DNA of 56,637 bases from Microcoleus sp. LEGE 07076. Lineage in GTDB: Bacteria > Cyanobacteriota > Cyanobacteriia > Cyanobacteriales > Microcoleaceae. Made by a program: the position numbers and the translations under genes. Where the stretch lies: contig NZ_JADEWV010000012.1 in NCBI RefSeq assembly GCF_015207455.1, forward strand, positions 1-56,637. Direction: 5' to 3'. The notes beneath the pieces are model-generated. The model had not been told where the DNA came from. It did not search any database and was given only the letters and a program-made list of their open reading frames with translations. This document shows positions 33,197 through 42,472 of this stretch, piece after piece; positions within the stretch are counted from its first letter, which is position 1; each line of letters opens with the position of its first letter.

Positions 33197-33541
33197 ATGA
33201 ACTACTTGCAAACACGCCGTGGCGAAAAACATTACTGCAATAAATTTCACTGTCCTCAGCCTCAAAAGCTTACTGGCAATCAGTTTTGTATTAGTTGCGA
33301 TCGCACAGTTGGGTCTCATCGCACGATTGAACTGAAGTCAGAGTTTGTGCAAGCGACCCAGAAAGAACTTGCTATTCAAGAACGCTTACCTCCTCGTCCA
33401 AAGCTGAATTTAACTTACGGTTATCTACCCACCAGACGGCAGAGTATGCCAGACAATTGTTGGTCCTCATCTACCCGTACTTGGCCGACTCCTGCGCCGA
33501 AGAAGAATGATTGTGAACCTGTGTTGGGATATTACAAGTAG
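33197..33541 (+). CDS. Small cysteine-containing hypothetical protein
   Basis: A 114-aa basic protein with a Cys/His cluster at its N-terminus: HYC, FHC and CISC within residues about 11-37. This could form a zinc ribbon. The remainder is rich in Pro, Arg and Thr (LPPRPKLNLTYGYLPTRRQ) and without structure I can name. ATG 33197 has AAAGG about 7 bases ahead and is preferred over ATG 33182. The gene ends 2 bp before the inverted repeat of an insertion element at 33544, so its 3' end may have been altered by that insertion. Confidence 0.5.
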   Translation: MNYLQTRRGEKHYCNKFHCPQPQKLTGNQFCISCDRTVGSHRTIELKSEFVQATQKELAIQERLPPRPKLNLTYGYLPTRRQSMPDNCWSSSTRTWPTPAPKKNDCEPVLGYYK

Positions 33542-33543
33542 AA

Positions 33544-34337
33544 GTATCCGCTCAATAAATCGGGGTAACAGCAAAAAAAGAAGGTTCACAATCTAGGCAC
33601 AGCATGGTAGAATATGATTCATGACACAAGAATCATCTCCTCAAAAATTAGTAGAAACCTTACTGCAAAGCATTGATCCATCTGACATTGCAGACGAATC
33701 ATTGCGTCGTACTGTGTCCATATTGCTGAACCTCATAGAACAATTATAAGCAGAAACCAAAGAATTACGGTCAGAAAATCAAAGATTAAAAGACGAAAAT
33801 AATCGGCCCAAAGGAGAACAGGGCAAACCAGAGGTTAAAGCTAATGGGCCGAAAAAGTCAAAAGAAAACTACTCATCCGAGAAACAGCGAAAAACACCAA
33901 AAAAACATATTAAAAGTAGTAAAAATGCTCTGGTCAAAGTTGACAGAGAAAAAATCATCGAGTATCCCCAGGCAGAACTACCATTCGATTCAGAATTCAA
34001 GGGTTATGAAGAGGTAATAGTTCAAGACATTTTACTGAAAACAGATAACGTGTTATTCCGGAAACAGAAGTATTACTCACCTTCAGAAAAGAAAACATAC
34101 ATTTTTGAATTATCGGAACTTGATTCCTTTATTAAGTGTCACCCCACTGTTAATTGTGACTGTTCCAAAAAGACTGTAATATCCTTGACTTCATGATTGA
34201 TAATACATTATTTAGATCAAGATTTAGCAGCCAGCAAATGCGAGATTTTTGTATCTAAATTAAGATATTTGTACAATTAAATTAAAATTCTACAATTCCG
34301 AAAAATTAATGCTTACCGCAACTTATTGAGCGGATAC
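33544..34337 (+). mobile_element. Internally deleted insertion element with perfect 15-bp terminal inverted repeats
   Basis: GTATCCGCTCAATAA (33544-33558) recurs exactly inverted as TTATTGAGCGGATAC (34323-34337), bounding 794 bp. The only coding content is the N-terminal third of an IS66-like transposase (33621-34196). An autonomous element would be more than 1.5 kb, so the catalytic part has been lost from inside while both ends survive. Flanking 8-mers do not match, so I see no target duplication. Confidence 0.7.
33621..34196 (+). pseudogene. IS66-like transposase, N-terminal fragment
   Basis: The frame begins MTQESSPQKLVETLLQSIDP and has a coiled-coil helix (LRSENQRLKDENNRPKGEQG). It continues with a basic linker (KQRKTPKKHIKSSKN) and KGYEEVIVQDILLKTDNVLF, then RKQKYYSPSEKKTY. 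This is the helical and zinc-finger-proximal front of IS66-like transposases. A TAA at 33747-33749 (after LIEQL) interrupts it. It ends at TGA 34194 after about 190 codons, without the DDE catalytic domain. It cannot be functional. Confidence 0.75.
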
Positions 34338-34362
34338 TCAAACACTATATATGGGAGTTTAG

Positions 34363-35112
34363 AAATTAGATGCGTTTACCCTGGGGGTTTTCCCCGCCAA
34401 CACCGATGTTCAGTTATCAATCTTAATCGAATATTTGCGAGACAATCGCTGTCTGATCGTACTTGATGACGTGCAGCAAATTCTCAGCAGCGGGCAACTT
34501 GCAGGAAATTATAAACCCGAATATGAAAACTACGGAACCCTATTTAAACTCATCGGCGAAATCCCCCACAATAGCTGCTTAATTCTCAATAGTTGGGAAC
34601 CTCCCTCAGACATTCTCACCTTCACCGACGATAATTCAGCAGTAAGTTTATTACAGTTAATCGGTTTAGGTGAAGCCGCCACAGAAATTCTGAGACAAAA
34701 AGGTTTATTAGATGAAGAATTATGGCCAGAATTGATTGAGATTTATCACGGTAATCCCCTGTGGTTAAAATTAGTCGCTCAAACCATTAACAACTTATTT
34801 GGCGGTAGAGTTTCTCAATATTTAAGCTATCAACCAGTATTTTTAAGCGATGAATTGACACCAATATTGCAGCAGCACTATCAGCGGTTGTCGGAAATAG
34901 AAAAACAGGCGATCGCCCTAATCAGCAATGAAAGTGAACCTGTTTTGCTTACCCAATTGATGGCGAAATCTCAAGGGTCAGAACGCGAATTATTTAAAGC
35001 AATTCAATCTTTAGACAGACGGGGAATAATTGCAAAATTGAGCGGTGAAGCTGAAACGGTTTTCACGATTCCACCTGTGTTAAAACAGTATGTTAAAATG
35101 GTTGCAGAATAG
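34363..35112 (+). pseudogene. 5'-truncated NB-ARC/STAND ATPase
   Basis: The open frame (250 codons) begins without a start 25 bp beyond the insertion element. It reads KLDAFTLGVFPANTDV, then LIEYLRDNRCLIVLDDVQQI. This is the Walker B region of an NB-ARC ATPase, followed by SCLILNSWEPP, HGNPLWLKLVAQTI and a winged-helix-like C-terminus ending TIPPVLKQYVKMV. The N-terminal HTH-type module and P-loop expected in such cyanobacterial proteins are absent. The missing front most likely was lost with the insertion or a deletion. A shorter product could start at TTG 34435, but it would lack ATP binding. Confidence 0.72.
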
Positions 35113-35130
35113 ATACCACCTTGATTAATT

Positions 35131-35184
35131 GGCGGTTGAAACCGCTACTACACAAACGAATTCCGCCTTCGCGGACTAATAAAT
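35131..35184 (+). repeat. GGCGGTTGAAACCGC dispersed palindromic repeat, copy 3
   Basis: The same two-hairpin layout (GGCGGTTGAAACCGC, TACTACACAAAC, TTCCGCC-ttc-GCGGAC, TAATAAAT), 18 bp after the NB-ARC fragment. Confidence 0.85.
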
Positions 35185-35239
35185 AAGGGATATTTAACCA
35201 GGATTTTGTATTAAATATCTACCTAAATGAGAGCCAAAT

Positions 35240-35857
35240 ATGAGCGCAACTCCTACCCAACCTAAACAAATGCTCACCTTCGATCTATTCATCAAGCAAC
35301 TTCCCGATGAAGACGGACGCTATGAACTTGTTAATGGAGAAATTGTCAAAATCTTACCAACAATCAGACTGCACGAAAATGTAGCTGATTTTATTCAGAA
35401 TACGTTTCATGAAGAAGTAAAACTGCTCAACCTGAATTACAAAATATCTGGTAGAATTGTGGTGAGGACGTTAACTCCAAATGGTAAAGAACAAGGCCGC
35501 CATCCTGATGTTACGGTAGTAGATAAAACTCTCTGGGACTCAGCTCCTTTCGCTTATTCAGCCCTAACTGAACCCCCACAATTAGTTGTAGAAGTTGTCT
35601 CAACAAATTGGGAAGATGATTATATCGACAAGCTGGATGAATATCAGAGGCTGGGAATTTCTGAATATTGGATTGTCGATTATTTAGCTTTGGGTAGCAG
35701 AAACTATCTGGGAAACCCGAAAGAACCGACTGTTTTTGTTTACCTGCTTGATGAAAATGGGGTTTATCAAATGGCTGCTTTCCGAGGAACTGAGAGAATT
35801 ATATCCCGAACTTTCCCAGAATTAGCGCTGACAGCAGAGCAAGTGTTAGATGTATGA
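35240..35857 (+). CDS. Uma2 family protein
   Basis: A 205-aa Uma2 (DUF820) paralogue. The landmarks are EDGRYELVNGEIVKILP (about 26-42), GRHPDVTVVD (acidic residue of the nuclease-like core), PPQLVVEVVSTNWEDDYIDK and EYQRLGISEYWIVD. All expected acidic and lysine positions of the PD-(D/E)XK-like fold appear present. No known partner; it lies alone between repeats. Confidence 0.88.
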   Translation: MSATPTQPKQMLTFDLFIKQLPDEDGRYELVNGEIVKILPTIRLHENVADFIQNTFHEEVKLLNLNYKISGRIVVRTLTPNGKEQGRHPDVTVVDKTLWDSAPFAYSALTEPPQLVVEVVSTNWEDDYIDKLDEYQRLGISEYWIVDYLALGSRNYLGNPKEPTVFVYLLDENGVYQMAAFRGTERIISRTFPELALTAEQVLDV

Positions 35858-35886
35858 TATTAAATCCGGTTGCACCGAAGTAATAG

Positions 35887-35952
35887 AGGAGACGGCAATG
35901 CCGTGTCCCTACCCCAAAATAATATTGTAGGGACACGGCACTGCCGTCTCCT
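35887..35952. repeat. Large hairpin of GGAGACGGCA...TGCCGTCTCC
   Basis: Arms AGGAGACGGCA-atg-CCGTGTCCCTAC and GTAGGGACACGGCA-c-TGCCGTCTCCT pair over about 25 bp around a 15-base AT-rich loop. It is an intergenic REP/MITE-like unit downstream of the Uma2 gene and could end its transcript. Confidence 0.75.
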
Positions 35953-35980
35953 AATTTCTTAAATATCTCCGTTTATCTCG

Positions 35981-36030
35981 CTTGTCTGCGAAGGCAGACT
36001 TCGTTGGTGTAAATGCGGTTTCAACCGCCG
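35981..36030 (-). repeat. GGCGGTTGAAACCGC dispersed palindromic repeat, copy 4 (inverted)
   Basis: On the minus strand it reads CGGCGGTTGAAACCGC, then ATTTACACCAACGAA, then GTCTGCC-ttc-GCAGAC. The stem changes (GTCTGCC/GGCAGAC for GTCCGCC/GCGGAC) are compensatory, which keeps the second hairpin. Confidence 0.8.
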
Positions 36031-36071
36031 AAATGCTATCATGAGTGTTGTGTTTGTTTCCTGAAAGAGTG

Positions 36072-36140
36072 TGTGCACCGGTGCGTCGCTGTGAGATTGT
36101 CGATCTTTCTTTGGGATTTTTCATAGCGACGCACCCTACA
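36072..36140. repeat. GTGCGTCGCT hairpin near the ABC ATPase stop codon
   Basis: GTGCGTCGCTGTGA (36081-36094) pairs with TCATAGCGACGCAC (36121-36134), 13 of 14 positions, around a 26-base loop. It ends about 10 bp from the stop of the ABC gene on the minus strand and may act as its terminator. Confidence 0.55.
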
Positions 36141-36144
36141 CCTA

Positions 36145-37167
36145 CTACGATCGCATCGCCTGTTTTTGTTCCGCCTTCAAATCGCGGTTGCTAGCAGCAG
36201 CCAACTCCGCATCCAACAGCGTCTTACCAGTCGCCGCCAAATACACATCATCCAAACTCGGCCGAGATTGAGCAATCCCAAAAGTAGGCAATCCCGCATC
36301 TTTCAAAGCTTGCTGAATTGTCACCAGCGCGTCGCTTTGCGGTGTTACTACTAAATTGAGAGAATTTCCTTGGGCGCTGTTGACAATTACTTCCTGCACA
36401 AAAGGCAGAGATTGCATCAGAGTTTTGGCTTTTTGGGCTTCTTCCAGTGGCGAAAACTCCCGAATCCGCAGAGTCACCCGATCGCCCCCAACCCGATTTT
36501 TCAACTCCTCCGGCGTGCCCTGTGCAATTACTGTACCCTTGTCAATAATCGCCACCCGATCGGCCAAAGCATCCACCTCTTCGAGATAGTGACTCGTAAT
36601 CAAAACCGTAGTACCTTCCTCCCGCAAGCGCCGCAGGAAATCCCACACCACCACCCGACTTTCAATATCGAGCCCGACAGTCGGTTCGTCTAACACCAAA
36701 ACATCCGGCTGGTGCAGCAATCCAGCCGCCAAATCCAAGCGCTTGCGGATACCGCCAGAATACGTACCCGTCTTTTTATTTTCCCACTCCTCCAAACCGA
36801 GGAGTTTCACCATTTCGTCAATCCGCCCTTTAATTGTATTGCGGGGTAAATGGTAAAGGGCGGATTGCAGTTGCAAAAGTTCCCGCCCCGTCAGCACCTT
36901 ATCGAGAGCCACTTCTTGAGCGACGTAGCCGAGTCTTTGTCTGGCAATTCTCGGCTGGCTGACTGCAGAAATGCCAGACACTTCAATGCGTCCGCTGTCT
37001 GGCGATGTTAAAGTACAAAGTACCCGCAGGGTAGTGGTTTTACCAGCACCGTTGGGGCCTAGCAAACCAAATATTTCCCCCGGTTCTACCTTGAAGGAAA
37101 CATCTTTAACGGCTTCTACAGTGCCGTAGCGTTTCTGAAGATTTTCAATTAAAACGGCGGGAGCCAT
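36145..37167 (-). CDS. ABC transporter ATP-binding protein, DrrA type
   Basis: A 340-aa ATPase of the daunorubicin-resistance (DrrA/CcmA) subfamily that powers export by a separate ABC-2 permease. Walker A is GPNGAGKTT (37-45), the signature YSGGIRKRLDLA, Walker B LVLDEPTVGLD and the H-loop ITSHYLEE. The C-terminal 90 residues carry the DrrA extension (RVTLRIREF ... RPSLDDVYLAATGK). The permease that it must pair with is not adjacent within the window. I choose ATG 37167 (MAPAVLIENLQKRYG), the family's usual start; a longer frame reaches to 37290. Confidence 0.9.
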   Translation of the reverse strand: MAPAVLIENLQKRYGTVEAVKDVSFKVEPGEIFGLLGPNGAGKTTTLRVLCTLTSPDSGRIEVSGISAVSQPRIARQRLGYVAQEVALDKVLTGRELLQLQSALYHLPRNTIKGRIDEMVKLLGLEEWENKKTGTYSGGIRKRLDLAAGLLHQPDVLVLDEPTVGLDIESRVVVWDFLRRLREEGTTVLITSHYLEEVDALADRVAIIDKGTVIAQGTPEELKNRVGGDRVTLRIREFSPLEEAQKAKTLMQSLPFVQEVIVNSAQGNSLNLVVTPQSDALVTIQQALKDAGLPTFGIAQSRPSLDDVYLAATGKTLLDAELAAASNRDLKAEQKQAMRS

Positions 37168-37399
37168 ATATTTTGGGGATGAACTGGTTGTTAATATTTT
37201 GACACTTCTGCGCTTAAATTGCATAATGGTCGATCGACCAATGCCAATTCCTTGTAAATTTAACTTGTACTGGCGGGTTAGGCTAACCATCTACAGCCTA
37301 AAACCAATCATCTCGTACCCGCCCTCAACCAAGGCTCAATCCGGGGCCTGTTTATCGGATACCGCGTTTTGTTTATTTTTATACGATTGATTTTTTGGC

Positions 37400-37462
37400 A
37401 AAAATAATGAGTTTTGAGGTCACTCTAACTTTTGGGCGATCGACTCAAAACTCACTATTTTT
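37400..37462. terminator. Bidirectional-looking hairpin with AT arms
   Basis: AAAAATAATGAGTTTTGAG (37400-37418) pairs with CTCAAAACTCACTATTTTT (37444-37462), 18 of 19 positions, with a 25-base loop that holds GGGCGATCGA. T-runs stand on either strand side, so it could end the 62-aa gene's transcript arriving from the right. Bases 37168-37399 and 37463-37660 show nothing else. Confidence 0.45.
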
Positions 37463-37660
37463 GACCAACAACTAGATATGCACCCGAAACCTGTTATTTT
37501 ATAATTATCTCTACGTATAGGCTCATGTCGATCGCGATTTTCATGATTTAACACCGCTCTCAAATACCTAAAACTGTCTATCCCACTATGAAACGCGAAA
37601 AACTTCCCCTAGTGGCAAGTTCTACTTTTAACTCCTGAGCGGGAGTTGGCTGGCACGGCT

Positions 37661-37849
37661 TTAATCGATAATTTTTACCCAACCGCGGCGCACGTTGTAC
37701 AGCAGTCGGTTGATGATGGCATACTCATCTTCATTCAGCGTTCTTTCTAAGAGCGCGTATCTGAGCTGTCTCCGGTCGTGGCGAGTCACGACGCTGGAGA
37801 ACATGACCTGGCCAAATAATTCTTCGAGTGTCATTTGGGAAACTGACAT
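37661..37849 (-). CDS. Conserved 62-aa cyanobacterial protein
   Basis: A compact helical protein: MTLEELFGQVMFSSVVTRHD, RRQLRYALLERTLNEDEYAI, then INRLLYNVRRGWVKIID. AGGAGG stands 8 bases ahead of ATG 37849, a strong site. The pattern LxELFxQVM...LTEDE..AINRLLY.VRRG is shared by many short cyanobacterial proteins of unknown role. It resembles neither phycobilisome linkers nor known RNA-binding proteins. Confidence 0.75.
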   Translation of the reverse strand: MSVSQMTLEELFGQVMFSSVVTRHDRRQLRYALLERTLNEDEYAIINRLLYNVRRGWVKIID

Positions 37850-38044
37850 GATAAACCTCCTAATTGATTGAGATAAATAAAATTTTCACACGATCCTTGT
37901 ATTTATATTATGCTTTCCGGGAGCGCCAATTTAGGCGATCGAAAACATTTACACCGTGTGATTTTTGCGCTAAAAGTCTGTGACTGAGACTTTGACGCCC
38001 AGTGACTCGGATCTTTTTAATTTGTGATCCCCGTCACTGATTTT

Positions 38045-38150
38045 GAAGGAAGAAGGAAGAAGGAAGAAGGAAGAAGGAAGAAGGAAGAGGGGAGAAGGAA
38101 GAGGGGAGACGGGAGAGGGGCGATCGGGCGATCGGGCGATCGGGCGATCG
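38045..38150. repeat. GAAGGAA heptamers followed by CGATCGGG octamers
   Basis: GAAGGAA units run from about 38045 to 38090 and degrade to GAGGGGAGAC. At 38121-38150 CGATCGGG is repeated three full times plus CGATCG. The octamer core is the centre of the HIP1 palindrome, so the array also concentrates that site. Both arrays are in the spacer downstream of the deacetylase gene. Bases 37850-38044 hold nothing I can name. Confidence 0.85.
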
Positions 38151-38242
38151 ACCAATCTCAGGGGAGCCGATCGCCCGCCATTGCTCTCAATCCCTTACTA
38201 ATCCGTTTTCCTCCTCGTTTGCCTCGCTTGCCAATTATCCAG

Positions 38243-39166
38243 CTAATTGAGGCATCGGTCAATAGTTGCCACCACCGACTCAGCCAACTCTTTCAGGGCG
38301 TAACCCCCCTCCAAACCAAAAGCAATGCGGCGGGTGATTTGCAAGCAATATCCGGTAAAAGTACCGAAATCTGACGGCACCAGAGTCATGCTCGCCAGCG
38401 GATCCGACGCATTAGCGTCGTAACCTGCGCTGACAATCAACAAATCCGGTTGAAAATTTGACAAAAACGGTACCACAAGAGATTCAAAGGCGTTCAGGTA
38501 TTCAGCTATGCCGCCGCCCGGATACAGCGGAATGTTCAGCACGTTGTCGTAGGTGCCGCGCTCGTCTGAGTCTCCCGTTCCCGGATAGCAGGGAGATTGG
38601 TGCAGGGAACAGTAGGCAATTTGTCGGTAGTTTTCCACCAAGGACTGAGTGCCGTTACCGTGGTGCACGTCCCAGTCGAGGACGGCTACGCGGTTGATTC
38701 CCGGCTGTTCCAGGGCGTAGTGAGCGGCGATCGCAGCATTGGAAAACAAGCAAAATCCCATGGCGCGGTCGCTCTCAGCGTGGTGTCCCGGCGGCCTGGC
38801 CAGCACAAAAGCTGGTGCGTTTCCTGCGAGCACTCGATCGACCCCATCGAGCCAAGCACTCGCCGCCAGCAGCGCTACATCGTAACTTTCTGCAGAAATC
38901 GGCGTATCGCCGTCGAGGTAGCCGCCTCCCCGACGAGCCAAATGTTCGACTTCTTTGATGTATCTTGGCGCGTGAACTTTTTTGATCGCCGCGATCAGTT
39001 CCGGTTCGCGCTCCGCCACTGGCGTAGGCAGTTGCCACTCAATGCGATCGGCGATCGGAGCAGCTTTCAGAGCATTGGCGATCGCCGTTAAACGTTCTGG
39101 TCGCTCTGGGTGAAGCATTCCAGTCTTGTGCAGCAAGAAATCGGGGGAGTAGATGACAGGTAGCAT
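38243..39166 (-). CDS. Histone deacetylase-like (arginase-fold) amidohydrolase
   Basis: A 307-aa zinc amidohydrolase of the HDAC/acetylpolyamine amidohydrolase superfamily. The active-site histidine pair is H128-H129 (RPPGHHAE). Zinc ligands are D166 and H168 (LDWDVHHGNGTQ) and the Asp of SAGYDANASDPLA. A conserved YPGTGD loop and a final EGGY complete the site. Bacteria have no histones of the eukaryotic type, so likely substrates are acetylated polyamines or lysine side chains of proteins. It stands alone, close to a small hypothetical gene on the same strand. Confidence 0.9.
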   Translation of the reverse strand: MLPVIYSPDFLLHKTGMLHPERPERLTAIANALKAAPIADRIEWQLPTPVAEREPELIAAIKKVHAPRYIKEVEHLARRGGGYLDGDTPISAESYDVALLAASAWLDGVDRVLAGNAPAFVLARPPGHHAESDRAMGFCLFSNAAIAAHYALEQPGINRVAVLDWDVHHGNGTQSLVENYRQIAYCSLHQSPCYPGTGDSDERGTYDNVLNIPLYPGGGIAEYLNAFESLVVPFLSNFQPDLLIVSAGYDANASDPLASMTLVPSDFGTFTGYCLQITRRIAFGLEGGYALKELAESVVATIDRCLN

Positions 39167-39266
39167 CGGCAGATTTTAGTTTTTAGGTTTTAGATTGAAG
39201 AATTGTCTGTTTGCTTCTATTCGGCAGAAAGCTTTTTGAAATTTTCATTGCGTTCTGGGAACCCTT

Positions 39267-39602
39267 TTAATTAGAAGCATCTGATTTTTGTATTTTTTTT
39301 TGTTTGATTCCCAGCACTTCCATAGAACCCAAAGCCGACCTAACCCGTGCGCTCTCTTGAAGAACACGCATTAAACCTTGCCCGATCGATGCTTGCTTTA
39401 AAATTTTTATCGAACCCTCAAAATAAATCACCAAAGCATCAAACCAGACCGCATCAAAAAACCTTTCTAGTTTCGGCAAATTGATGACTAAATCACCAAC
39501 TACCAAATCATCAATTGTCCTCGTTTCGTCCCTGAATCTTTCTGGCCACTTTCCCATAAAGTCAAAGGCAAATTGTGATATAATTTTAGGAGTAATTTGC
39601 AA
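39267..39602 (-). CDS. Hypothetical protein (111 aa)
   Basis: The frame reads PKIISQFAFDFMGKWPERFR, then DDLVVGDLVINLPKLERFFD and VWFDALVIYFEGSIKILKQA. It is a mix of amphipathic helices without a motif I know. The longest frame opens at TTG 39602; the first ATG is 39557, which would give 96 residues. No good ribosome site is visible at either. The coherent hydrophobic pattern suggests a real gene or a recent fragment of one. It is divergent from gyrA. Confidence 0.45.
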   Translation of the reverse strand: MQITPKIISQFAFDFMGKWPERFRDETRTIDDLVVGDLVINLPKLERFFDAVWFDALVIYFEGSIKILKQASIGQGLMRVLQESARVRSALGSMEVLGIKQKKIQKSDASN

Positions 39603-39695
39603 TATTTGGCAGCTCTACTGAATCCAAATCGATTTTATCGCATTTTTGAGATTTATAGCGGTCAAATTTAAAGTTTTAACGGAGTTTTTCAACCT

Positions 39696-42413
39696 ATGAG
39701 TATCTCTGAGTCGCGGATAATCCCGACGGATCTGGGTGGTGAGATGTCTCGATCGTACTTGGAATACGCCATGAGCGTCATAGTCGGTCGGGCGCTACCA
39801 GATGCCAGGGACGGTCTCAAGCCGGTTCACCGACGCATTCTCTACGCCATGAACGAATTGGGCTTGACTCCCGATCGACCATTCCGCAAATGCGCCCGCG
39901 TCGTCGGGGAGGTGCTCGGCAAGTATCACCCGCACGGAGATACAGCGGTTTACGATGCCCTAGTGCGGATGGCTCAAGATTTCTCCATGCGGGAACGCCT
40001 GATCAACGGCCACGGCAACTTCGGTTCAGTTGACAACGACCCGCCCGCTGCCATGCGGTACACCGAATGCCGTCTCACAGCTTTGACTAGCGATTCCATG
40101 CTGCGCGACATCGACTCGGAAACAGTAGATTTCGGCGACAACTTCGACGGTTCCCAGCAAGAACCCCTCGTGCTCCCCGCACGCATCCCCCAAATTTTGC
40201 TCAACGGTTCCTCCGGGATTGCCGTGGGAATGGCAACCAACATTCCGCCGCACAACTTGGGCGAAATAATTGACGGTTTGGTAGCGCTAATCCACAATCC
40301 AGGCATTACCGACCTGGAATTGATGCAGTACATTCCCGGCCCGGACTTTCCCACCGGAGGACAAATTCTGGGGAGAGGTGGCATTCGCGATGCTTACACC
40401 ACCGGGCGCGGTTCGATTACCATGCGCGGAGTCGCCGGCATTGAAACCATCGAACACGCCGGCCGCCCCGACAAAGAAGCAATTATTATCACCGAACTGC
40501 CTTACCAAACAAACAAAGCAGCGTTAATTGAGAAAATTGCGGAACTGGTAAACGACAAAAGATTAGATGGAATTTCCGACATTCGCGACGAAAGCGATAG
40601 AGACGGAATGCGGATCGTGATCGAACTCAAACGCGATGCCTATCCCCGCGTCGTCCTCAACAACCTCTACAAACAAACACCGCTCCAATCAAACTTTGGA
40701 GCCAATATGTTAGCGCTAGTAAACGGGGAACCCCAACTACTGACGCTCTCCCAATTCCTGAATGTCTTCCTAGACTTCCGAATTGAGACAATTACTCGCC
40801 GGACTCAATACGAACTCCGCAAAGCAGAAGAACGCGACCACCTCCTGCAAGGCTTATTAATTGCCTTAGACAACTTAGACGCAATTATTCACTTGATTCG
40901 CGCCGCTGCCGACTCCGCCGCAGCGAAACAGCAATTGATGGATAATTACGGTCTTTCAGAACAGCAATCTGATGCAATTTTGCAAATGCAGCTCCGGCGA
41001 TTGACCGCCTTAGAAGCGCAAAAAATTCAGCAAGAACACGAAGAACTGCGAGCTAAAATTGCCGATTTGGAAGATATCTTAGCGCGCCGGGAACGCATCT
41101 TAGAAATCGCTGAATTTGAAGCAGTCGAAATCCAAACCAAAATCGCTACTCCTAGACGCAGCGTCATCGAACACGCCGAAGGAGAAATCGATGAAAGAGA
41201 TTTAATTGCCAACGAACAAGCAATTATTCTGATCACAGAGCAAGGCTACATCAAGCGGATGCCTGTCAGCACTTTCGAGGCCCAAAGCCGCGCTACTCGT
41301 GGCAAAGCAGGCGCGAAAATGAAGGAAGACGACGGAGTAGAACATTTCCTTTCTTGTTGCGATCACGATAGCGTTTTGTTCTTCAGCGACAGAGGCGTAG
41401 TTTACTGTGTCAAAGCTTATCAAATTCCCGTCTGTTCGCGGACAGCGCGCGGCACTCCCGTGGTGCAACTGCTGCCGATTCCTATAGAAGAAAAAATCAC
41501 TTCTATGGTGTCAGTCACAGAATTTACCAGCGAAGAATACTTGGTGATGCTAACTCGCGGCGGCTATATCAAGAAAACCGCACTTTCAGCTTTTGGCAAC
41601 ATCCGCACTAACGGTTTGATCGCGATTTCTCTAGAAGAAGGCGACCAACTGCGCTGGGTGCGGAGAGCAAAAGTTGGTGACAGCATCATCATCGGCACGC
41701 GCCAAGGTATGGCGATTCATTTCCGCACAAATCACGAACAGTTGCGCCCGGTCGGCCGCGCGACTCGAGGTGTAAAATCCATGAAATTGCGATCGGGCGA
41801 CGAGCTGATTAGCATGGACATTTTGCCGAGTTCAATTATTGCCGAAATTGCTGAACTGGTAACGGGAGAATTGGAATTTGAAGGAGCAGAAATTGCTCTG
41901 CTAGAAACGGGAGAATTGGAATTTGAAGGAGCAGAAATTGCTGAATTAGAAGCTGAAGATGTGGAATTGGAAGAGGAAGGATTAGAACTGCAAGCTGAGG
42001 AAATTGAAGGCGAAGATGCCGAAGAAATTGCCGCAGTTAGCAGCGAAGTTCCATCGGTATTGGTAATCACTAGCAACGGCTATGGCAAGCGGGTTCCAGT
42101 TTCTCAATTCCGCCTGCAAAGACGCGCTGGCAAGGGATTGACGGCTACTAAATTCAAGTCGAAAAAGGCTAAAGATTATGTGGCTGCGCTGCGAATTGTC
42201 AACGACAGCGATGAGTTGATGATTATTACCAACCGAGGTATTATTATCCGTCAGGCTGTGAGTGCAATTTCCACCCAATCGCGCACTGCAACGGGCGTGC
42301 GGGTGCAGCGGTTGGATGAGGATGATTCGATCGTAGCTGTGGCGTTAGTGCCGCCAGTCGGTGAAGAATCGATCGAAGAAGCGGCATCTGAGGAAGCGAC
42401 AGAGGAGTCATAG
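39696..42413 (+). CDS. gyrA: DNA gyrase subunit A
   Basis: The breakage-reunion subunit of gyrase, which with GyrB introduces negative supercoils using ATP. The catalytic tyrosine is Y122 (AAMRYTE). The quinolone-determining loop reads [12 protein letters not shown] with T83 and D87 by E. coli numbering. QRRAGKG in the C-terminal beta-pinwheel is the GyrA box, which marks gyrase rather than topoisomerase IV. At 905 aa it is longer than usual because an acidic insert (about residues 708-778), including a 15-residue tandem duplication, lies between propeller blades. A short acidic tail follows. ACGGAG precedes the ATG. It is followed by REP-like repeats. Confidence 0.96.
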   Translation: MSISESRIIPTDLGGEMSRSYLEYAMSVIVGRALPDARDGLKPVHRRILYAMNELGLTPDRPFRKCARVVGEVLGKYHPHGDTAVYDALVRMAQDFSMRERLINGHGNFGSVDNDPPAAMRYTECRLTALTSDSMLRDIDSETVDFGDNFDGSQQEPLVLPARIPQILLNGSSGIAVGMATNIPPHNLGEIIDGLVALIHNPGITDLELMQYIPGPDFPTGGQILGRGGIRDAYTTGRGSITMRGVAGIETIEHAGRPDKEAIIITELPYQTNKAALIEKIAELVNDKRLDGISDIRDESDRDGMRIVIELKRDAYPRVVLNNLYKQTPLQSNFGANMLALVNGEPQLLTLSQFLNVFLDFRIETITRRTQYELRKAEERDHLLQGLLIALDNLDAIIHLIRAAADSAAAKQQLMDNYGLSEQQSDAILQMQLRRLTALEAQKIQQEHEELRAKIADLEDILARRERILEIAEFEAVEIQTKIATPRRSVIEHAEGEIDERDLIANEQAIILITEQGYIKRMPVSTFEAQSRATRGKAGAKMKEDDGVEHFLSCCDHDSVLFFSDRGVVYCVKAYQIPVCSRTARGTPVVQLLPIPIEEKITSMVSVTEFTSEEYLVMLTRGGYIKKTALSAFGNIRTNGLIAISLEEGDQLRWVRRAKVGDSIIIGTRQGMAIHFRTNHEQLRPVGRATRGVKSMKLRSGDELISMDILPSSIIAEIAELVTGELEFEGAEIALLETGELEFEGAEIAELEAEDVELEEEGLELQAEEIEGEDAEEIAAVSSEVPSVLVITSNGYGKRVPVSQFRLQRRAGKGLTATKFKSKKAKDYVAALRIVNDSDELMIITNRGIIIRQAVSAISTQSRTATGVRVQRLDEDDSIVAVALVPPVGEESIEEAASEEATEES
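41862..41942 (+). repeat. 45-bp tandem duplication inside gyrA
   Basis: The 36-base block ACGGGAGAATTGGAATTT... (41862-41897) recurs without a change at 41907-41942, an offset of 45 bases or 15 codons, so the frame is kept. Both copies encode [12 protein letters not shown]. Perfect identity argues for a recent duplication. Confidence 0.9.
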
Positions 42414-42424
42414 GTTAATAGTTT

Positions 42425-42450
42425 GTAGGGTGCGCTGCGGTGCACCTTAC
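42425..42450. repeat. GTAGGGTGCGC...GCACCTTAC hairpin, copy 2
   Basis: A relative of 10228-10253 with two substitutions in the loop and arms, 11 bp after the gyrA stop and 22 bp ahead of a GGCGGTTGAAACCGC repeat. Confidence 0.6.
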
Positions 42451-42472
42451 TGCTGAAGGGTAAAAGTGCGAT

